Assembly: GCA_045634365.1 (NCBI GenBank)
Contig: JAZRAC010000030.1
Coordinates: 1 to 59,186 of the forward strand
From: HGM04593 sp045634365
GTDB lineage: Bacteria > Bacteroidota > Bacteroidia > Bacteroidales > Bacteroidaceae
Direction: 5' to 3'
DNA length: 59,186 nt
Position 1 is the first letter of the stretch. The number at the start of each line of letters is the position of its first letter. A model generated the notes under the pieces. That model worked only from the letters and a program-made list of their open reading frames with translations. It was not told where the DNA came from and did not search any database. A program made the position numbers and the translations under genes. Shown here one piece after another: positions 42,183 to 52,400 of the stretch.

Positions 42183-43157
42183 ATGATATACGTTGCACTC
42201 CCCATAGAAGAGAACCGCCCGTTGCCATTCTATCTGGCAATGGAGGAGTATGTCGCACGCACTTTTCCGGCCCGTGATTATTTCTTTATGTGGCAAGTGG
42301 AGCCCACTGTTATTTTTGGGCGCAATCAGTTTATAGATAGTGAAGTAAATGTGGATTATTGCAAGAGGAATAATATAGCATTCTATCGTCGCAAGAGTGG
42401 CGGCGGTTGCGTATATGCCGACCGTGGTAATATAATGCTCTCCTATATAACCCCCGACACAAACGTGAACCTCACTTTCAACCGCTATATGCTTATGGTG
42501 GAGTACGCACTGCAAAGTATAGGGGTAGACGCACGCACGACAGGCCGCAACGATATATTGGTGGATGGAAAGAAAGTGTCGGGCAACGCCTTCTATCATC
42601 TGCCTTGCAGAAGCATAGTTCACGGCACAATGCTCTATGATACAGATGTTGAGAATATGTTGCAGGCAACAACTCCATCGGCCACGAAACTGAAAAGCAA
42701 AGGGGTGGAATCGGTTCGTCAGCATATTACCACCCTTAATAAATACATCACCCTCACGATAGAAGAATTCAAACATCATTTGCGCACAATGCTTTGTAAC
42801 GAAGAAGTGGTGCTTGCCCCTGCCGATATTCGTGAAATAGAGAAAATCGCTTGCGAGTATGAACGCGAAGAGTTCCTTTACGGCTGCAATCCCGCATATA
42901 GTACCATAGTGCGCCACCGTGTAGAGGGAGTGGGAGAGTTTGAGGTTCGTATGAATATAAAAGACACCATCATAAAGAGAGTGAGCCTGTCGGGAGATTT
43001 TTTTATAATAGGAGATATTGATTCCCTTATTCTTGACAAATTGCGCGGCACGGAGTATACCCCCGCAGCAGTAACCGCAGCCCTTGCCGATTGCGACACA
43101 GGCACCGTGATACATAACTTAAAAACAGAACAATTTATAAAACTCTTATTCAACTGA
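42183..43157 (+). CDS. lplA: lipoate--protein ligase
   Basis: The protein has 324 aa. Key motifs: FYRRKSGGGCVYADRGNIML at ~67-86 (lipoyl-AMP binding), TGRNDILVDGKKVSGNAFY at ~121-139 with the catalytic lysine region, and a C-terminal accessory domain. It attaches lipoate to the H protein of glycine cleavage, whose gene is two genes downstream, so the operon supplies both the acceptor and its modification. The gap to gcvT is 4 bp. Confidence 0.93.
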   Translation: MIYVALPIEENRPLPFYLAMEEYVARTFPARDYFFMWQVEPTVIFGRNQFIDSEVNVDYCKRNNIAFYRRKSGGGCVYADRGNIMLSYITPDTNVNLTFNRYMLMVEYALQSIGVDARTTGRNDILVDGKKVSGNAFYHLPCRSIVHGTMLYDTDVENMLQATTPSATKLKSKGVESVRQHITTLNKYITLTIEEFKHHLRTMLCNEEVVLAPADIREIEKIACEYEREEFLYGCNPAYSTIVRHRVEGVGEFEVRMNIKDTIIKRVSLSGDFFIIGDIDSLILDKLRGTEYTPAAVTAALADCDTGTVIHNLKTEQFIKLLFN

Positions 43158-43161
43158 CCTT

Positions 43162-44253
43162 ATGGAAAATAAAAGAACCTGTCTTTATGACAAACACGTT
43201 GCACTTGGAGCACTCATAAGCCCATTCGGTGGCTTTGATATGCCCATACAGTACAGCAATATAGTAGAAGAACATAATGCCGTGCGCACAGCCTGTGGCA
43301 TATTCGATGTGTCGCATATGGGCGAAGTTCTTGTCACCGGCCCCGATAGTGAAAAATTTGTGAACTACATATTCACCAACGATATAACAAATGCTCCCGA
43401 TGGCAAAATATATTACGGAATGATGTGTCACCCCACAGGTGGAGTAGTCGACGACCTCTTGGTCTATAAAATGGGGGATAAACGATACTTCTTGGTAATT
43501 AACGCATCGAATATCGACAAAGATGTTGCTTGGATTACAGAGCACGCCGCACAGTTCGATGTTACCATCGACCATCAGAGCGATAAATATGGCGAGGTTG
43601 CCGTGCAAGGCCCCAACACCGAAGCTATAATAGAAAAAGTACTCGGCATTCCTTGCAGCGAAATGGTATTCTACACCTGTAAAGAGGTTGACTACAATGG
43701 CGAAACAATAATTATAAGCCGCACAGGATACACAGGTGAAGATGGCTTTGAACTTTATGGCTCCCCTGCCTTCACCAACGAAGTGTGGGATAAACTTCTT
43801 GCAAGTGGCGAAGTAAAGCCCTGTGGCCTTGGTTGTCGCGATACTTTGCGTTTCGAGGTTGGCCTCCCATTATACGGCGATGAACTCACCGATGAGATTA
43901 CCCCGTTCGAAGCAGGCCTCGGCATTTTTGTCAAGCTCGAAAAAGAGGATTTTATCGGCAAGGAGGCTCTTGTCGCACAGAAAGCCGAAGGACTTAAACG
44001 CAAAATAGTGGGCATTGAACTATACGACAAGGCAATTCCCCGTCACGGCTACGATGTTGAGGTCGATGGCGCGGTAATTGGCAGCGTTACCACAGGATAC
44101 AACTCAATATCCACCGGCAAGAGTGTATGTATGGCACTAATCTCCACCGAATATTCAAAATTAGATACCGAAGTATCGGTGCGCATACGCAAAAAAGTGT
44201 TCCCCGGCAAAGTAACCAAAAAACGCTTTTACGACAAGAACTATAAAAAATAA
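43162..44253 (+). CDS. gcvT: aminomethyltransferase (glycine cleavage T protein)
   Basis: The protein has 363 aa, normal length. The N-terminal FGGFDMPIQYSNIVEEHNAVR and FDVSHMGEVLVTGPD are diagnostic; SRTGYTGEDGFELY lies at ~192-205. It transfers the methylene group from aminomethyl-lipoyl-H protein to tetrahydrofolate and releases ammonia. The operon order lplA-gcvT-gcvH-gcvPA-gcvPB is complete apart from the shared L protein (dihydrolipoyl dehydrogenase), which is not in the window. Confidence 0.96.
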   Translation: MENKRTCLYDKHVALGALISPFGGFDMPIQYSNIVEEHNAVRTACGIFDVSHMGEVLVTGPDSEKFVNYIFTNDITNAPDGKIYYGMMCHPTGGVVDDLLVYKMGDKRYFLVINASNIDKDVAWITEHAAQFDVTIDHQSDKYGEVAVQGPNTEAIIEKVLGIPCSEMVFYTCKEVDYNGETIIISRTGYTGEDGFELYGSPAFTNEVWDKLLASGEVKPCGLGCRDTLRFEVGLPLYGDELTDEITPFEAGLGIFVKLEKEDFIGKEALVAQKAEGLKRKIVGIELYDKAIPRHGYDVEVDGAVIGSVTTGYNSISTGKSVCMALISTEYSKLDTEVSVRIRKKVFPGKVTKKRFYDKNYKK

Positions 44254-44289
44254 CCGATTATAAACTTATAACAACTAAAATTTACAATT

Positions 44290-44670
44290 ATGAGCACAAT
44301 TCTTGAAGGACTTTTTTATGCAGAGTCACACGAGTATGTTAAGGTAGAAGGCGAATACGGCTATGTAGGAATTACCGATTATGCACAGCACGAGCTTGGC
44401 AACGTAGTATATGTGGATATGCCCGACGAAGGCGACGAAGTTGAGGCCGGCGAAGATTTTGGAGCAGTAGAGAGTGTCAAGGCAGCCAGCGACCTCATTT
44501 CTCCTGTGAGCGGTGAGGTGGTGGAGGTTAACAGCGCACTTGCCGACAGCCCCGAACTTATAAACAGCGACCCATACGCCAACTGGATTATAAAGGTAAA
44601 ACTCTCCGACCCCGCAGAGGTAGAGAACCTTATGACAGCCGAGGCTTATAAATCACACATTAACGAATAA
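44290..44670 (+). CDS. gcvH: glycine cleavage H protein
   Basis: The protein has 126 aa, a lipoyl carrier. The lipoylated lysine is K64 in GAVESVKAASDLISPVSGE. The N-terminal SHEYVKVEGEYGYVGITDYAQ is typical. It shuttles the aminomethyl group between P and T proteins. It sits 36 bp after gcvT and 10 bp before gcvPA. Confidence 0.97.
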   Translation: MSTILEGLFYAESHEYVKVEGEYGYVGITDYAQHELGNVVYVDMPDEGDEVEAGEDFGAVESVKAASDLISPVSGEVVEVNSALADSPELINSDPYANWIIKVKLSDPAEVENLMTAEAYKSHINE

Positions 44671-44680
44671 AAAAAGAAGA

Positions 44681-45997
44681 ATGAAATATTTTCCCCACAC
44701 AAAGGAAGATATTGAGCAGATGCTCGCGGTAGCCGGCTTAAAGTCTATGGACGACCTTTTTGCCGAAATACCCGAGCAGTTGCTGTTCAATAAAGAATTT
44801 GCCCTGCCCGAAGCAATGTCCGAGGTTGAGATACGCAAATTCTTCGAAACGCTCGGCAAGCGCAATAGCAATCTTGTCTGTTTCGCAGGAGCGGGAGTAG
44901 AGGACCACTATTCGCCATCAATCATCAACGCAATAATACAGCGTGGCGAATTCCTCACGGCCTACACCCCCTATCAGCCCGAAATATCGCAAGGTACACT
45001 GCAATATATATTCGAGTACCAATCGATGATAACCGAGCTTACAGGAATGGATGTTACCAACGCATCTATGTACGATGGAACCACCGCCACTGCCGAAGCG
45101 ATGATGATGACCATTGCCGCAGCCAAGAAACGAAATAAAGTACTCGTTTCGGCCACGGTAAGTCCCAAAGTGCGTCGCGTAGTAGAAACCTACGCAAAGT
45201 ATCAAGGCGTAGAGATTGTTACAATAGCCGAAGAGGGTGGAGTAACCAATATTGCCGACTTACAGGCCAAACTCGCCGGCGACGATGTTGCAGGAGTAAT
45301 TCTTGCGCAGCCCAACTTCTACGGCATTGTAGAGGATTATACAGGAGTAGCCGAAACGTGTCACGCCCATAAAACCCTTATGGTGTTGAACGCCAATCCC
45401 TCGTCGCTTGCCGTTCTTAAAACTCCGGCAGAGTGGGGTGCCGACATTGCCTGCGGCGATGCACAGTCGCTTGGTATTCCTATGACCTATGGCGGCCCGT
45501 ATGTTGGTTACCTTGCAACCACCAATGCGCTTGTGCGCAAACTGCCCGGTCGCATTGTGGGAGCAACCACCGACGTTGACGGCAAGCGAGCCTTTGTGCT
45601 CACCCTGCAAGCACGCGAGCAACACATACGTCGCGAGAAGGCCAACAGCAACATCTGCTCCAACCAATCCTTAATGGCACTCTACGTAACAATCTATATG
45701 TCGCTTATGGGGCACAAAGGATTGAAAGAGGTAAATGCCGCATCTTATGGCGGTGCCCACTACCTTGCCGAAAAACTTGTTGCAACAGGCAAATGCTCTA
45801 TGGCATTCGACAAACCCTTTATGAATGAGTTTGCCGTTAAGACAACCATCCCCGTCGACACAATGTTGCAAGCGCTCCTTGCACAAGGCATCCTCGGCGG
45901 TGTAAAAGTTGCCGATAATATGTTGCTCATTTGCGTTACCGAGCAGCGCACAAAGGCCGAGATTGATAAGTACGTGGAAATTATAAACAATATTTAG
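44681..45997 (+). CDS. gcvPA: glycine dehydrogenase (decarboxylating) subunit 1
   Basis: The protein has 438 aa, the N-terminal half of the P protein as a separate chain. It starts KYFPHTKEDIEQMLAVAGL and has MYDGTTATAEAMMMTIAAAK at ~123-142 and REQHIRREKANSNICSNQSL. It has the PLP-fold shape but lacks the PLP lysine, which is on subunit 2. The split two-subunit form is common in Bacteroidales and Firmicutes. Confidence 0.96.
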   Translation: MKYFPHTKEDIEQMLAVAGLKSMDDLFAEIPEQLLFNKEFALPEAMSEVEIRKFFETLGKRNSNLVCFAGAGVEDHYSPSIINAIIQRGEFLTAYTPYQPEISQGTLQYIFEYQSMITELTGMDVTNASMYDGTTATAEAMMMTIAAAKKRNKVLVSATVSPKVRRVVETYAKYQGVEIVTIAEEGGVTNIADLQAKLAGDDVAGVILAQPNFYGIVEDYTGVAETCHAHKTLMVLNANPSSLAVLKTPAEWGADIACGDAQSLGIPMTYGGPYVGYLATTNALVRKLPGRIVGATTDVDGKRAFVLTLQAREQHIRREKANSNICSNQSLMALYVTIYMSLMGHKGLKEVNAASYGGAHYLAEKLVATGKCSMAFDKPFMNEFAVKTTIPVDTMLQALLAQGILGGVKVADNMLLICVTEQRTKAEIDKYVEIINNI

Positions 45998-46012
45998 AAG
46001 GGAGGCAATTAT

Positions 46013-47479
46013 ATGATACGCAATTACGATAAATTGATATTTGAAATTTCAAAAGAGGGCCGTCAAGGTTACTCCCTCCCAAAAAATGAATTTAAGGAGC
46101 AATATTGCCCCTGCGCCCTTCCCGCAAACCTCAAACGCGAGAATGCCCCTCTGTTGCCACAGGTAACCGAATTTGATGTAGTACGTCACTACACAAACCT
46201 ATCGAACAAAAACTTCGGCGTCGACACAGGCTTCTATCCTTTGGGAAGTTGTACAATGAAATACAACCCCCGCATAAACGAAGAGATAAGCTCGTTGCCG
46301 GCCTTTAATCTGCACCCTGCAACACCCGACGAAGCGGCGCAAGGAGCCCTCGAAGTCTACTACAACCTTGCCGCCTCACTTGCCGAAATAAGTGGATTGT
46401 CGGCCTTCACCCTCAACCCCTATGCAGGTGCCCACGGTGAACTTACAGGCCTTATGATTATGCGCTCCTATCACGAGCAACGTGGCGACTATAAGCGTAC
46501 AAAAGTAATTGTACCCGACAGTGCTCACGGAACCAATCCTGCGAGCGCAGCAGTGTGCGGTCTCGAAATTGTAGAGGTAAAGTCTACCGCCAACGGAACA
46601 GTGGATGTAGAAGACCTTAAACCCCTTCTCGACGACACTGTTGCCGGCATAATGATGACCAACCCCAATACCTTGGGAATATTTGAAACGGAAATTCCTG
46701 AAATCTCGCGCCTTGTGCACGAGGCCGGCGGCCTTCTCTACTACGATGGAGCCAACCTCAACGCTGTGCTTGGCAAATGCCGTCCCGGAGATATGGGCTT
46801 CGACATTATGCACATAAATCTCCACAAGACATTCTCCACCCCTCATGGTGGCGGAGGCCCCGGCGATGGTCCTGTGGGTGTGCGTGCAGGGCTCGAACAG
46901 CTGCTCCCCAATCCACAGGTGAAGAAGAGCGACGATGGACGTTTCTATCTTGCTTGCGACGAAAAATCGGCCGGCAATGTATCGAGTTTCCTTGGTAATT
47001 TCGGTGTTATTCTGCGTGCCTACACATATATTCTCACCCTTGGTCGTGAAAATGTGAAGATGGTGGGCCCACTTGCCGTACTCAATGCCAACTATGTAAA
47101 AGAGTCGTTAAAACAGGAGTATCTGTTACCCATCGAGGGAGTGTGCAAGCACGAATTTGTATTCGACGGCCTTGCCGATAAGTCTACGGGGGTAACCACA
47201 CTCGACATTGCGAAGCGTCTGCTCGATTATGGCTACCACGCTCCCACAATCTATTTCCCCTTGCTTTTCCATCAGAGCATAATGATTGAGCCCACCGAGA
47301 CAGAGAGTAAGGAGACGCTCGACGAATTTATAGCAGTGATGAAGAAGGTTGCACGCGAGGCAATAGAGAACCCCGACATTGTGAAAAACGCACCATATTC
47401 AACACCGGTGCGTCGTCTCGACGAAACAACTGCGGCACGCTCTCCCAAGACCACCTATAAGCAGTTGATAGCTGAGTAA
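46013..47479 (+). CDS. gcvPB: glycine dehydrogenase (decarboxylating) subunit 2
   Basis: The protein has 488 aa. The PLP lysine is in MHINLHKTFSTPHGGGGPG at ~264-282. FYPLGSCTMKYNPRINEE at ~72-89 is a P-protein hallmark. It decarboxylates glycine and loads the remaining aminomethyl group on GcvH, together with subunit 1. It is the last gene of the operon, with a strong terminator 29 bp later. Confidence 0.96.
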   Translation: MIRNYDKLIFEISKEGRQGYSLPKNEFKEQYCPCALPANLKRENAPLLPQVTEFDVVRHYTNLSNKNFGVDTGFYPLGSCTMKYNPRINEEISSLPAFNLHPATPDEAAQGALEVYYNLAASLAEISGLSAFTLNPYAGAHGELTGLMIMRSYHEQRGDYKRTKVIVPDSAHGTNPASAAVCGLEIVEVKSTANGTVDVEDLKPLLDDTVAGIMMTNPNTLGIFETEIPEISRLVHEAGGLLYYDGANLNAVLGKCRPGDMGFDIMHINLHKTFSTPHGGGGPGDGPVGVRAGLEQLLPNPQVKKSDDGRFYLACDEKSAGNVSSFLGNFGVILRAYTYILTLGRENVKMVGPLAVLNANYVKESLKQEYLLPIEGVCKHEFVFDGLADKSTGVTTLDIAKRLLDYGYHAPTIYFPLLFHQSIMIEPTETESKETLDEFIAVMKKVAREAIENPDIVKNAPYSTPVRRLDETTAARSPKTTYKQLIAE

Positions 47480-47507
47480 AATTCTAATTTTTATTCATCT
47501 CCTACAC

Positions 47508-47545
47508 AAAAGAGACCGCTAAAAAATTTTTTAGCGGTCTCTTTA
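47508..47545. terminator. bidirectional terminator between gcvPB and rpsP
   Basis: AGAGACCGCTAAAAAA pairs perfectly with TTTTTTAGCGGTCTCT, and the T-run is in both directions. It ends two convergent transcripts. Confidence 0.92.
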
Positions 47546-47573
47546 TTTTGAGCAAAATTGCCTCGAAGGCTCA

Positions 47574-48137
47574 TTAAGCCTCGGCAGGAGCCTCGGTTGC
47601 CTCCTCTGCGGGAGTTTCTGTTGCCTCTGCATTCTCGGCAGCTGCAGCAGCCTCTGCCTCTGCTTTTGCAAGAGCCTCGGCAGCTTTCTTGTCGGCTACC
47701 TTCTTGGCAATAGCAGCGTTTACCTCTTTCTCGGCCTCCAAACGTGCTTTCTTTGCATCACGTTTAGCTTGCTCGTCGGCGCTCTTGATACCGTTCAAGG
47801 CATTCTCCTTTGCACTCTTCCAAGCATCGAATTTTGCCTGTGCAGTAGCCTCGTCGAATGCACCTTTCTTTACACCGCCCTGCAAGTGTTTCATCATATA
47901 AACGCCCTGCGAAGAGAGGATGCTGCGAACAGTGTCTGTGGGAGTAGCACCGTTGTTTACCCACCACAATGCTCTCTCGAAGTTAATATCGATGGTAGCA
48001 GGGTTTGTGTTGGGGTTGTAGGTACCGATTTTCTCGGTGAACTTTCCATCACGTGGAGCTCTCGAATCTGCAATCACGATAGAGTAGAATGCGTAGTGTT
48101 TACGGCCTCTTCTCTGAAGTCTGATTTTTGTTGCCAT
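47574..48137 (-). CDS. rpsP: 30S ribosomal protein S16 with long acidic-alanine tail
   Basis: The protein has 187 aa. Residues 1-80 are the S16 core (ATKIRLQRRGRKHYAFYSIV ... KIGTYNPNTNP). E. coli S16 is only 82 aa. The remaining ~105 residues are a Lys/Glu helix followed by an Ala/Glu/Thr-rich low-complexity tail (AAAAAENAEATETPAEEATE). Long S16 tails occur in Bacteroidetes, so this is lineage-typical rather than a fusion error. It has its own promoter and lies alone, away from the rimM-trmD cluster found next to rpsP in many bacteria. Confidence 0.95.
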   Translation of the reverse strand: MATKIRLQRRGRKHYAFYSIVIADSRAPRDGKFTEKIGTYNPNTNPATIDINFERALWWVNNGATPTDTVRSILSSQGVYMMKHLQGGVKKGAFDEATAQAKFDAWKSAKENALNGIKSADEQAKRDAKKARLEAEKEVNAAIAKKVADKKAAEALAKAEAEAAAAAENAEATETPAEEATEAPAEA

Positions 48138-48196
48138 TTTTTAATGTTTTTTATTGGTTAAAGATTTGAGTTATCCGATAACTCGTATCGGCGGTG

Positions 48197-48227
48197 CAAA
48201 AGTAGTGCTTTTTTTGCAAACAGACAA
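48197..48227 (-). promoter_or_regulatory. rpsP promoter
   Basis: On the minus strand TTG (48227-48225) and TACTTTTG (48204-48197) are 20 bp apart. A 6-bp hairpin (CCGATA/TATCGG, 48175-48191) lies in the expected 5' leader and may be a regulatory structure. Confidence 0.65.
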
Positions 48228-48336
48228 CAAATTAGCAGGTTTTATGCTTGCGGCCGAGGGTATTTTGTGGATTTTGAGAAGTTTTTTTAAAGAAAATGTA
48301 CTATTTTCGCAGGGTATTTTATAAGTTAATTTTATT

Positions 48337-49068
48337 ATGCTTGCTTGGCTGTGGTTTAAAATATGGAATGCGCTCAACTTTCTCTATGGTTTTTTTCAAT
48401 GGGGCAGTATGCGCAGATTGTCCTCCTTAAAGGATGCGTACAATGGGAAAAGGTGCTTCATTGTGGGCAATGGCCCCAGCTTGCGCAGCGAGGATTTACG
48501 CTTGTTGCACAAACAGGGCGAGTATACCTTTGCGTGTAATTCGTTAATTAAATTGTTCGACGAGATTCCTTTCGCTCCATCGTTCTATTTTGCACAGGAC
48601 AATAAGATTATTCTCGATAACAAGGAACTTATAAACAAATACACAGGTACAAAATTCATAAAAGCTCATTATGCGCATCGCTACCATCTGCCGGATGTTA
48701 CATATTATAATATGTTGTTAAATCCCAATGGGTTCTCAAAGAATCTTCCTCTTGTGGTTTACAGTGGCCAGACGGTGGTCTATTCTATGATTCAGTTTGC
48801 CGCGTATATGGGTTTTAAGGAGATTTACCTTATCGGGGTCGATTGCAACTACTCTCCGAGCAACACTACAATAACTGCCGACAGTTATTTCGACAAGCGT
48901 CTTTTCAACAGCAATCGCACTTACTCCCCGCCCGAGGTTGATACTAATCTTGTTGCATACGAGCAGGCACGCAAGGAGTGCGAAAAGCGTGGCATTAAGA
49001 TATTAAACGCTTCGCGTGGGGGCAGACTCGAAATATTCCGCAGAGTGAATTTCGATACTCTTTTTTAG
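48337..49068 (+). CDS. DUF115/MptE-like protein
   Basis: The protein has 243 aa. The motif RCFIVGNGPSLRSEDLRLL at ~44-62 is the glycine-rich start of the DUF115 fold (related to MptE and to some glycan-modifying transferases). VVYSGQTVVYSMIQFAAYMGFKEIYLIGVDCNYSP at ~143-177 is the second conserved part. In Bacteroides such proteins accompany glycan or surface polysaccharide genes. The first ~25 residues are hydrophobic but not a clear signal peptide. Function unproven. Confidence 0.75.
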   Translation: MLAWLWFKIWNALNFLYGFFQWGSMRRLSSLKDAYNGKRCFIVGNGPSLRSEDLRLLHKQGEYTFACNSLIKLFDEIPFAPSFYFAQDNKIILDNKELINKYTGTKFIKAHYAHRYHLPDVTYYNMLLNPNGFSKNLPLVVYSGQTVVYSMIQFAAYMGFKEIYLIGVDCNYSPSNTTITADSYFDKRLFNSNRTYSPPEVDTNLVAYEQARKECEKRGIKILNASRGGRLEIFRRVNFDTLF

Positions 49069-49153
49069 AAACTTTTGCAAAAAAATGTCTGTTGGTTTTA
49101 ATAATATCTGCGAGACAAAAACATTCTTATTACTATATTTTTGCTATTGAGGC

Positions 49154-49259
49154 ATAAAAAATTCCTCGTGTTAAACGAGGAATTCCCCCGCATATAGGAG
49201 GAGGGGACCTAGTGTTTTCACAACGGAATAATCCTTATTGTGAATTGCTTCAAATTAGT
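49154..49259 (-). ncRNA. tracrRNA of the type II-C CRISPR system
   Basis: On the minus strand the RNA would start near 49258 with an anti-repeat (49259-49238) complementary to ~22 nt of the 5' part of the CRISPR repeat, with one 1-nt bulge. Next comes a nexus-like segment AAGGATTATTCCGTTGTG with a GGA/TCC mini-stem, resembling the AAGG...GTCCGTT region of known tracrRNAs. Then a GC-rich hairpin (49206-49185, CCCC/GGGG) and a terminator hairpin with T-run ending at ~49154. The total is ~105 nt. It is divergent from cas9. The pairing fixes crRNA on the minus strand. Confidence 0.88.
49155..49184 (-). terminator. tracrRNA terminator
   Basis: AATTCCTCG pairs with CGAGGAATT with a 7-nt loop, followed on the minus strand by a T-run at ~49161-49155. 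Confidence 0.88.
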
Positions 49260-49264
49260 TAATG

Positions 49265-49296
49265 CAAATTTAGTAATAAAATTCTTTAACTTGCAA
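49265..49296 (-). promoter_or_regulatory. tracrRNA promoter
   Basis: On the minus strand TTG (49296-49294) and TAAATTTG (49272-49265) are 21 bp apart, a full consensus match. The expected start, ~7 nt downstream, coincides with the first base of the anti-repeat. Confidence 0.75.
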
Positions 49297-49389
49297 GAGA
49301 ATAGCTTATTATTTTCAAAAAGCCTTTATAACCGGTATTGTATAAGAAAAATATGTGCGTAAAGCCTATCTTTTCTCACTTATCTTTCA

Positions 49390-49397
49390 TACATTTG
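49390..49397 (+). promoter_or_regulatory. -7 box of the cas9-cas1-cas2 operon
   Basis: TACATTTG is a full TAnnTTTG match 25 bp before cas9. The -33 region has TTTTC at about the right distance. Confidence 0.55.
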
Positions 49398-49422
49398 TGT
49401 GATATGTAAAAAATAAAGTGCT

Positions 49423-52400
49423 ATGAAAAAGATATTAGGCCTTGATTTGGGCATAAGTAGTATAGGTTGGGCTTTGGTAAATGAGGCAGAGCGTGCTGAC
49501 GAACGCTCTTCAATTATCAACGTAGGAGTCAGGGTAAACCCTCTCACTGTCGATGAGTTACAAAATTATGAAAAAGGCAAAAGCATTACTACTAATGCTG
49601 ATCGCACCCTCAAACGCGGTGCTCGCCGTAATCTTCAACGCTACAAGTTGCGTCGTCAAGAATTAGTAAAGATACTTATTGAGGAAGGTTTCATCTCCAA
49701 TGATACTATACTTTCAGAACAAGGCAATCGCACAACTTTTGAGACCTATCGCCTTCGTGCCAAAGCTGCTACCGAAGAGGTAACGTTGGAGGAGTTTGCC
49801 CGCATCTTGCTAATGATAAACAAGAAACGCGGTTACAAGAGCAACCGTAAGGCAAAGGGTGGCGAAGATGGAGCGCTCATTGATGGAATGGAGATAGCAA
49901 AGCGCCTCTATGATGAGAATATCACCCCGGCTCAACTCTGCTTGCAACTTCTTAAAAAGGGTAAAAAGAAAATGCCCGACTTCTATCGTTCAGATTTACA
50001 GGACGAACTTAATCGTATATGGGAGTTTCAATACCAATTCTATCCTACAATTCTCACCAATGAGGTAAAAGAAGAGATTAGAGGTAAGAATAAAAAACAA
50101 ACTTCGGCAATATTAGCCAAGCACTTTGTTTGGGAAGAAGAAACCTTTGTTTGGGACGAAAATAACGCTGCTACAAAATCTAATATAGAAGAGAAAAGGT
50201 TGGGCGATCTTACTCGCACCACTAAAGGGTTCGACCTGAAATGCGAAAATTACGAGTGGCGCGTTCAATCTCTCACAGAGCAAATGAATCTCGAACGCTT
50301 GGCCATAGTATTGCAAGAGATTAATGATGAGATTAGTTCATCAAGTTGTTACCTTGGTACTATCAGCGATCGTAGCAAATCTCTCTTCTTTAACAAGCAG
50401 ACCGTAGGCCAGTATCTGATGGCATTGTTAGATAAAAACCCTCACACGAGTCTCACAAACACCGTATTTTATAGACAAGACTATCTTGACGAGTTTGAAC
50501 GCCTATGGGAGACGCAAGCCCATTATCACCCCCAGCTGACCGATAAACTCAAATGCACGATACGCGATATTATCATCTTCTATCAGCGGCGTTTGAAGAG
50601 CCAAAAATCGCTCATAAGCTATTGTGAATTCGAGAGTAAAGAACGAAAAATAGTTATTGATGGCAAAACAAAGACCATCACCATTGGTAGTCGCGTGATA
50701 CCTCGTTCATCCCCTCTATTTCAAGAATTTAAGGTGTGGCAGACACTCAATAACATAGAAGTTTTCTCCAAAGCCGACCATACAAAATACATACTTTCCC
50801 AAGAGGACAAAGAATTATTGGCCGAAGAGCTGTCGATACACGAAAAATTGAAGAAAGATGATATTCTCAAAATTCTGTTTGAGAATCCTAAACAATATGA
50901 TCTGAATTACAAGGAGGTTGAGGGTAATGTTGTTAATGCAAAGTTCTACGGAGCTTTCAGTCAATTGTTAGAGCAATCGGGGCATAAGCCTTTAAACTTC
51001 AAGCAGCCTGCAAAAACTTTGAAGACACAAGTACGCGAGATATTTGCTTCGTTGAGGTGGAACACCGGCGTACTTTCGTTCGACTCATCCCAACCATTTG
51101 ATGCACAACCTCACTATAAGTTATGGCATTTGCTCTATTCGTTTGAAGGTGATAACACTGTCACCGGTGATGCCAATCTCAAACGTAAGGTTGCAACACT
51201 TATGGGCTTCGACATAGATTATGCCCCGAATCTCACCTCACTGACTTTCGTAGAGGACTATGGCAGCCTCAGTGCCAAGGCCATTCGCAAGATACTCCCT
51301 TATCTAAAAGAGGGCAATAAATACGATGAAGCTTGCTCGTATGCCGGATACCGCCATTCAGCCTCTTCGCTTACGAAGGAAGAGATAGAAGCCAAGGAAC
51401 TCAAAGAGCATTTGGAACTGTTGCCCAAGAATTCGTTGCGTAGTCCCGTAGTAGAGAAAATCCTCAATCAGATGGTCAACGTAATAAACGAAATTATTGA
51501 CACCTATGGTCGCCCCGATGAAGTACGCATTGAGCTGGCCCGCGAACTTAAAAAGAATGCCAAACAGCGAGAAGAACTCACAAAATCGCTGGCTAATGCC
51601 ACAAAGGAGCAAGAAGACATACGCCAGCGGTTAGAGAGAGAATTTAATATAGCTCACGTAACGCGTAACGATATTATTCGCTATCGCTTGTATGAGGAGT
51701 TGAAAAGTAATGGATATAAAACTTTGTATTCTAACAGCTATATCCCTAAAGATAAACTTTTCAGCAAAGAGTATGATATTGAACATATAATCCCACAAGC
51801 ACTTTGCTTTGACGACTCGTTCTCAAACAAGACTCTCGAAGTACACAGCGTCAATATAAAGAAAGGGAAAAAGACCGCCTATGACTTTATATCAGATGAG
51901 TATGGAGAAGAGGGCCTTAATAGATATCGCAACACTTGCGAAAAGCTATTCAAGGAGAAGAAAGCAAAGCTCCGCAAACTACTGATGAGCGGAGCCGATA
52001 TTCCCGGTGATTTTCTTGCCCGCGACCTCAGTCTCACCCAGTACATTACTAAAAAAGCACTTGCTATGTTGAGCAATATATCGCGTCGTGTGGTAGCAAC
52101 AACGGGGGCCATCACCGACGAACTGCGCAACGATTGGCAATTGGTCGATGTTATGAAGGAGCTCAATTGGGATAAGTATAAAGCCCTTGGTCGTGTAGAG
52201 TATCACAAAGACCACGATGGTCGTCGGATAGGGCGCATCACCGAATGGACTAAACGTAACGACCATCGTCACCACGCAATGGATGCCCTCACTGTGGTAT
52301 TTACTAAGGAAGCCTTTGTACAATACTACAATAATAAGAACGCCAGCGACACCCCCGACTCTAATGCATACGCCATCAAGCATAAGTATTTCCGCGAAGG

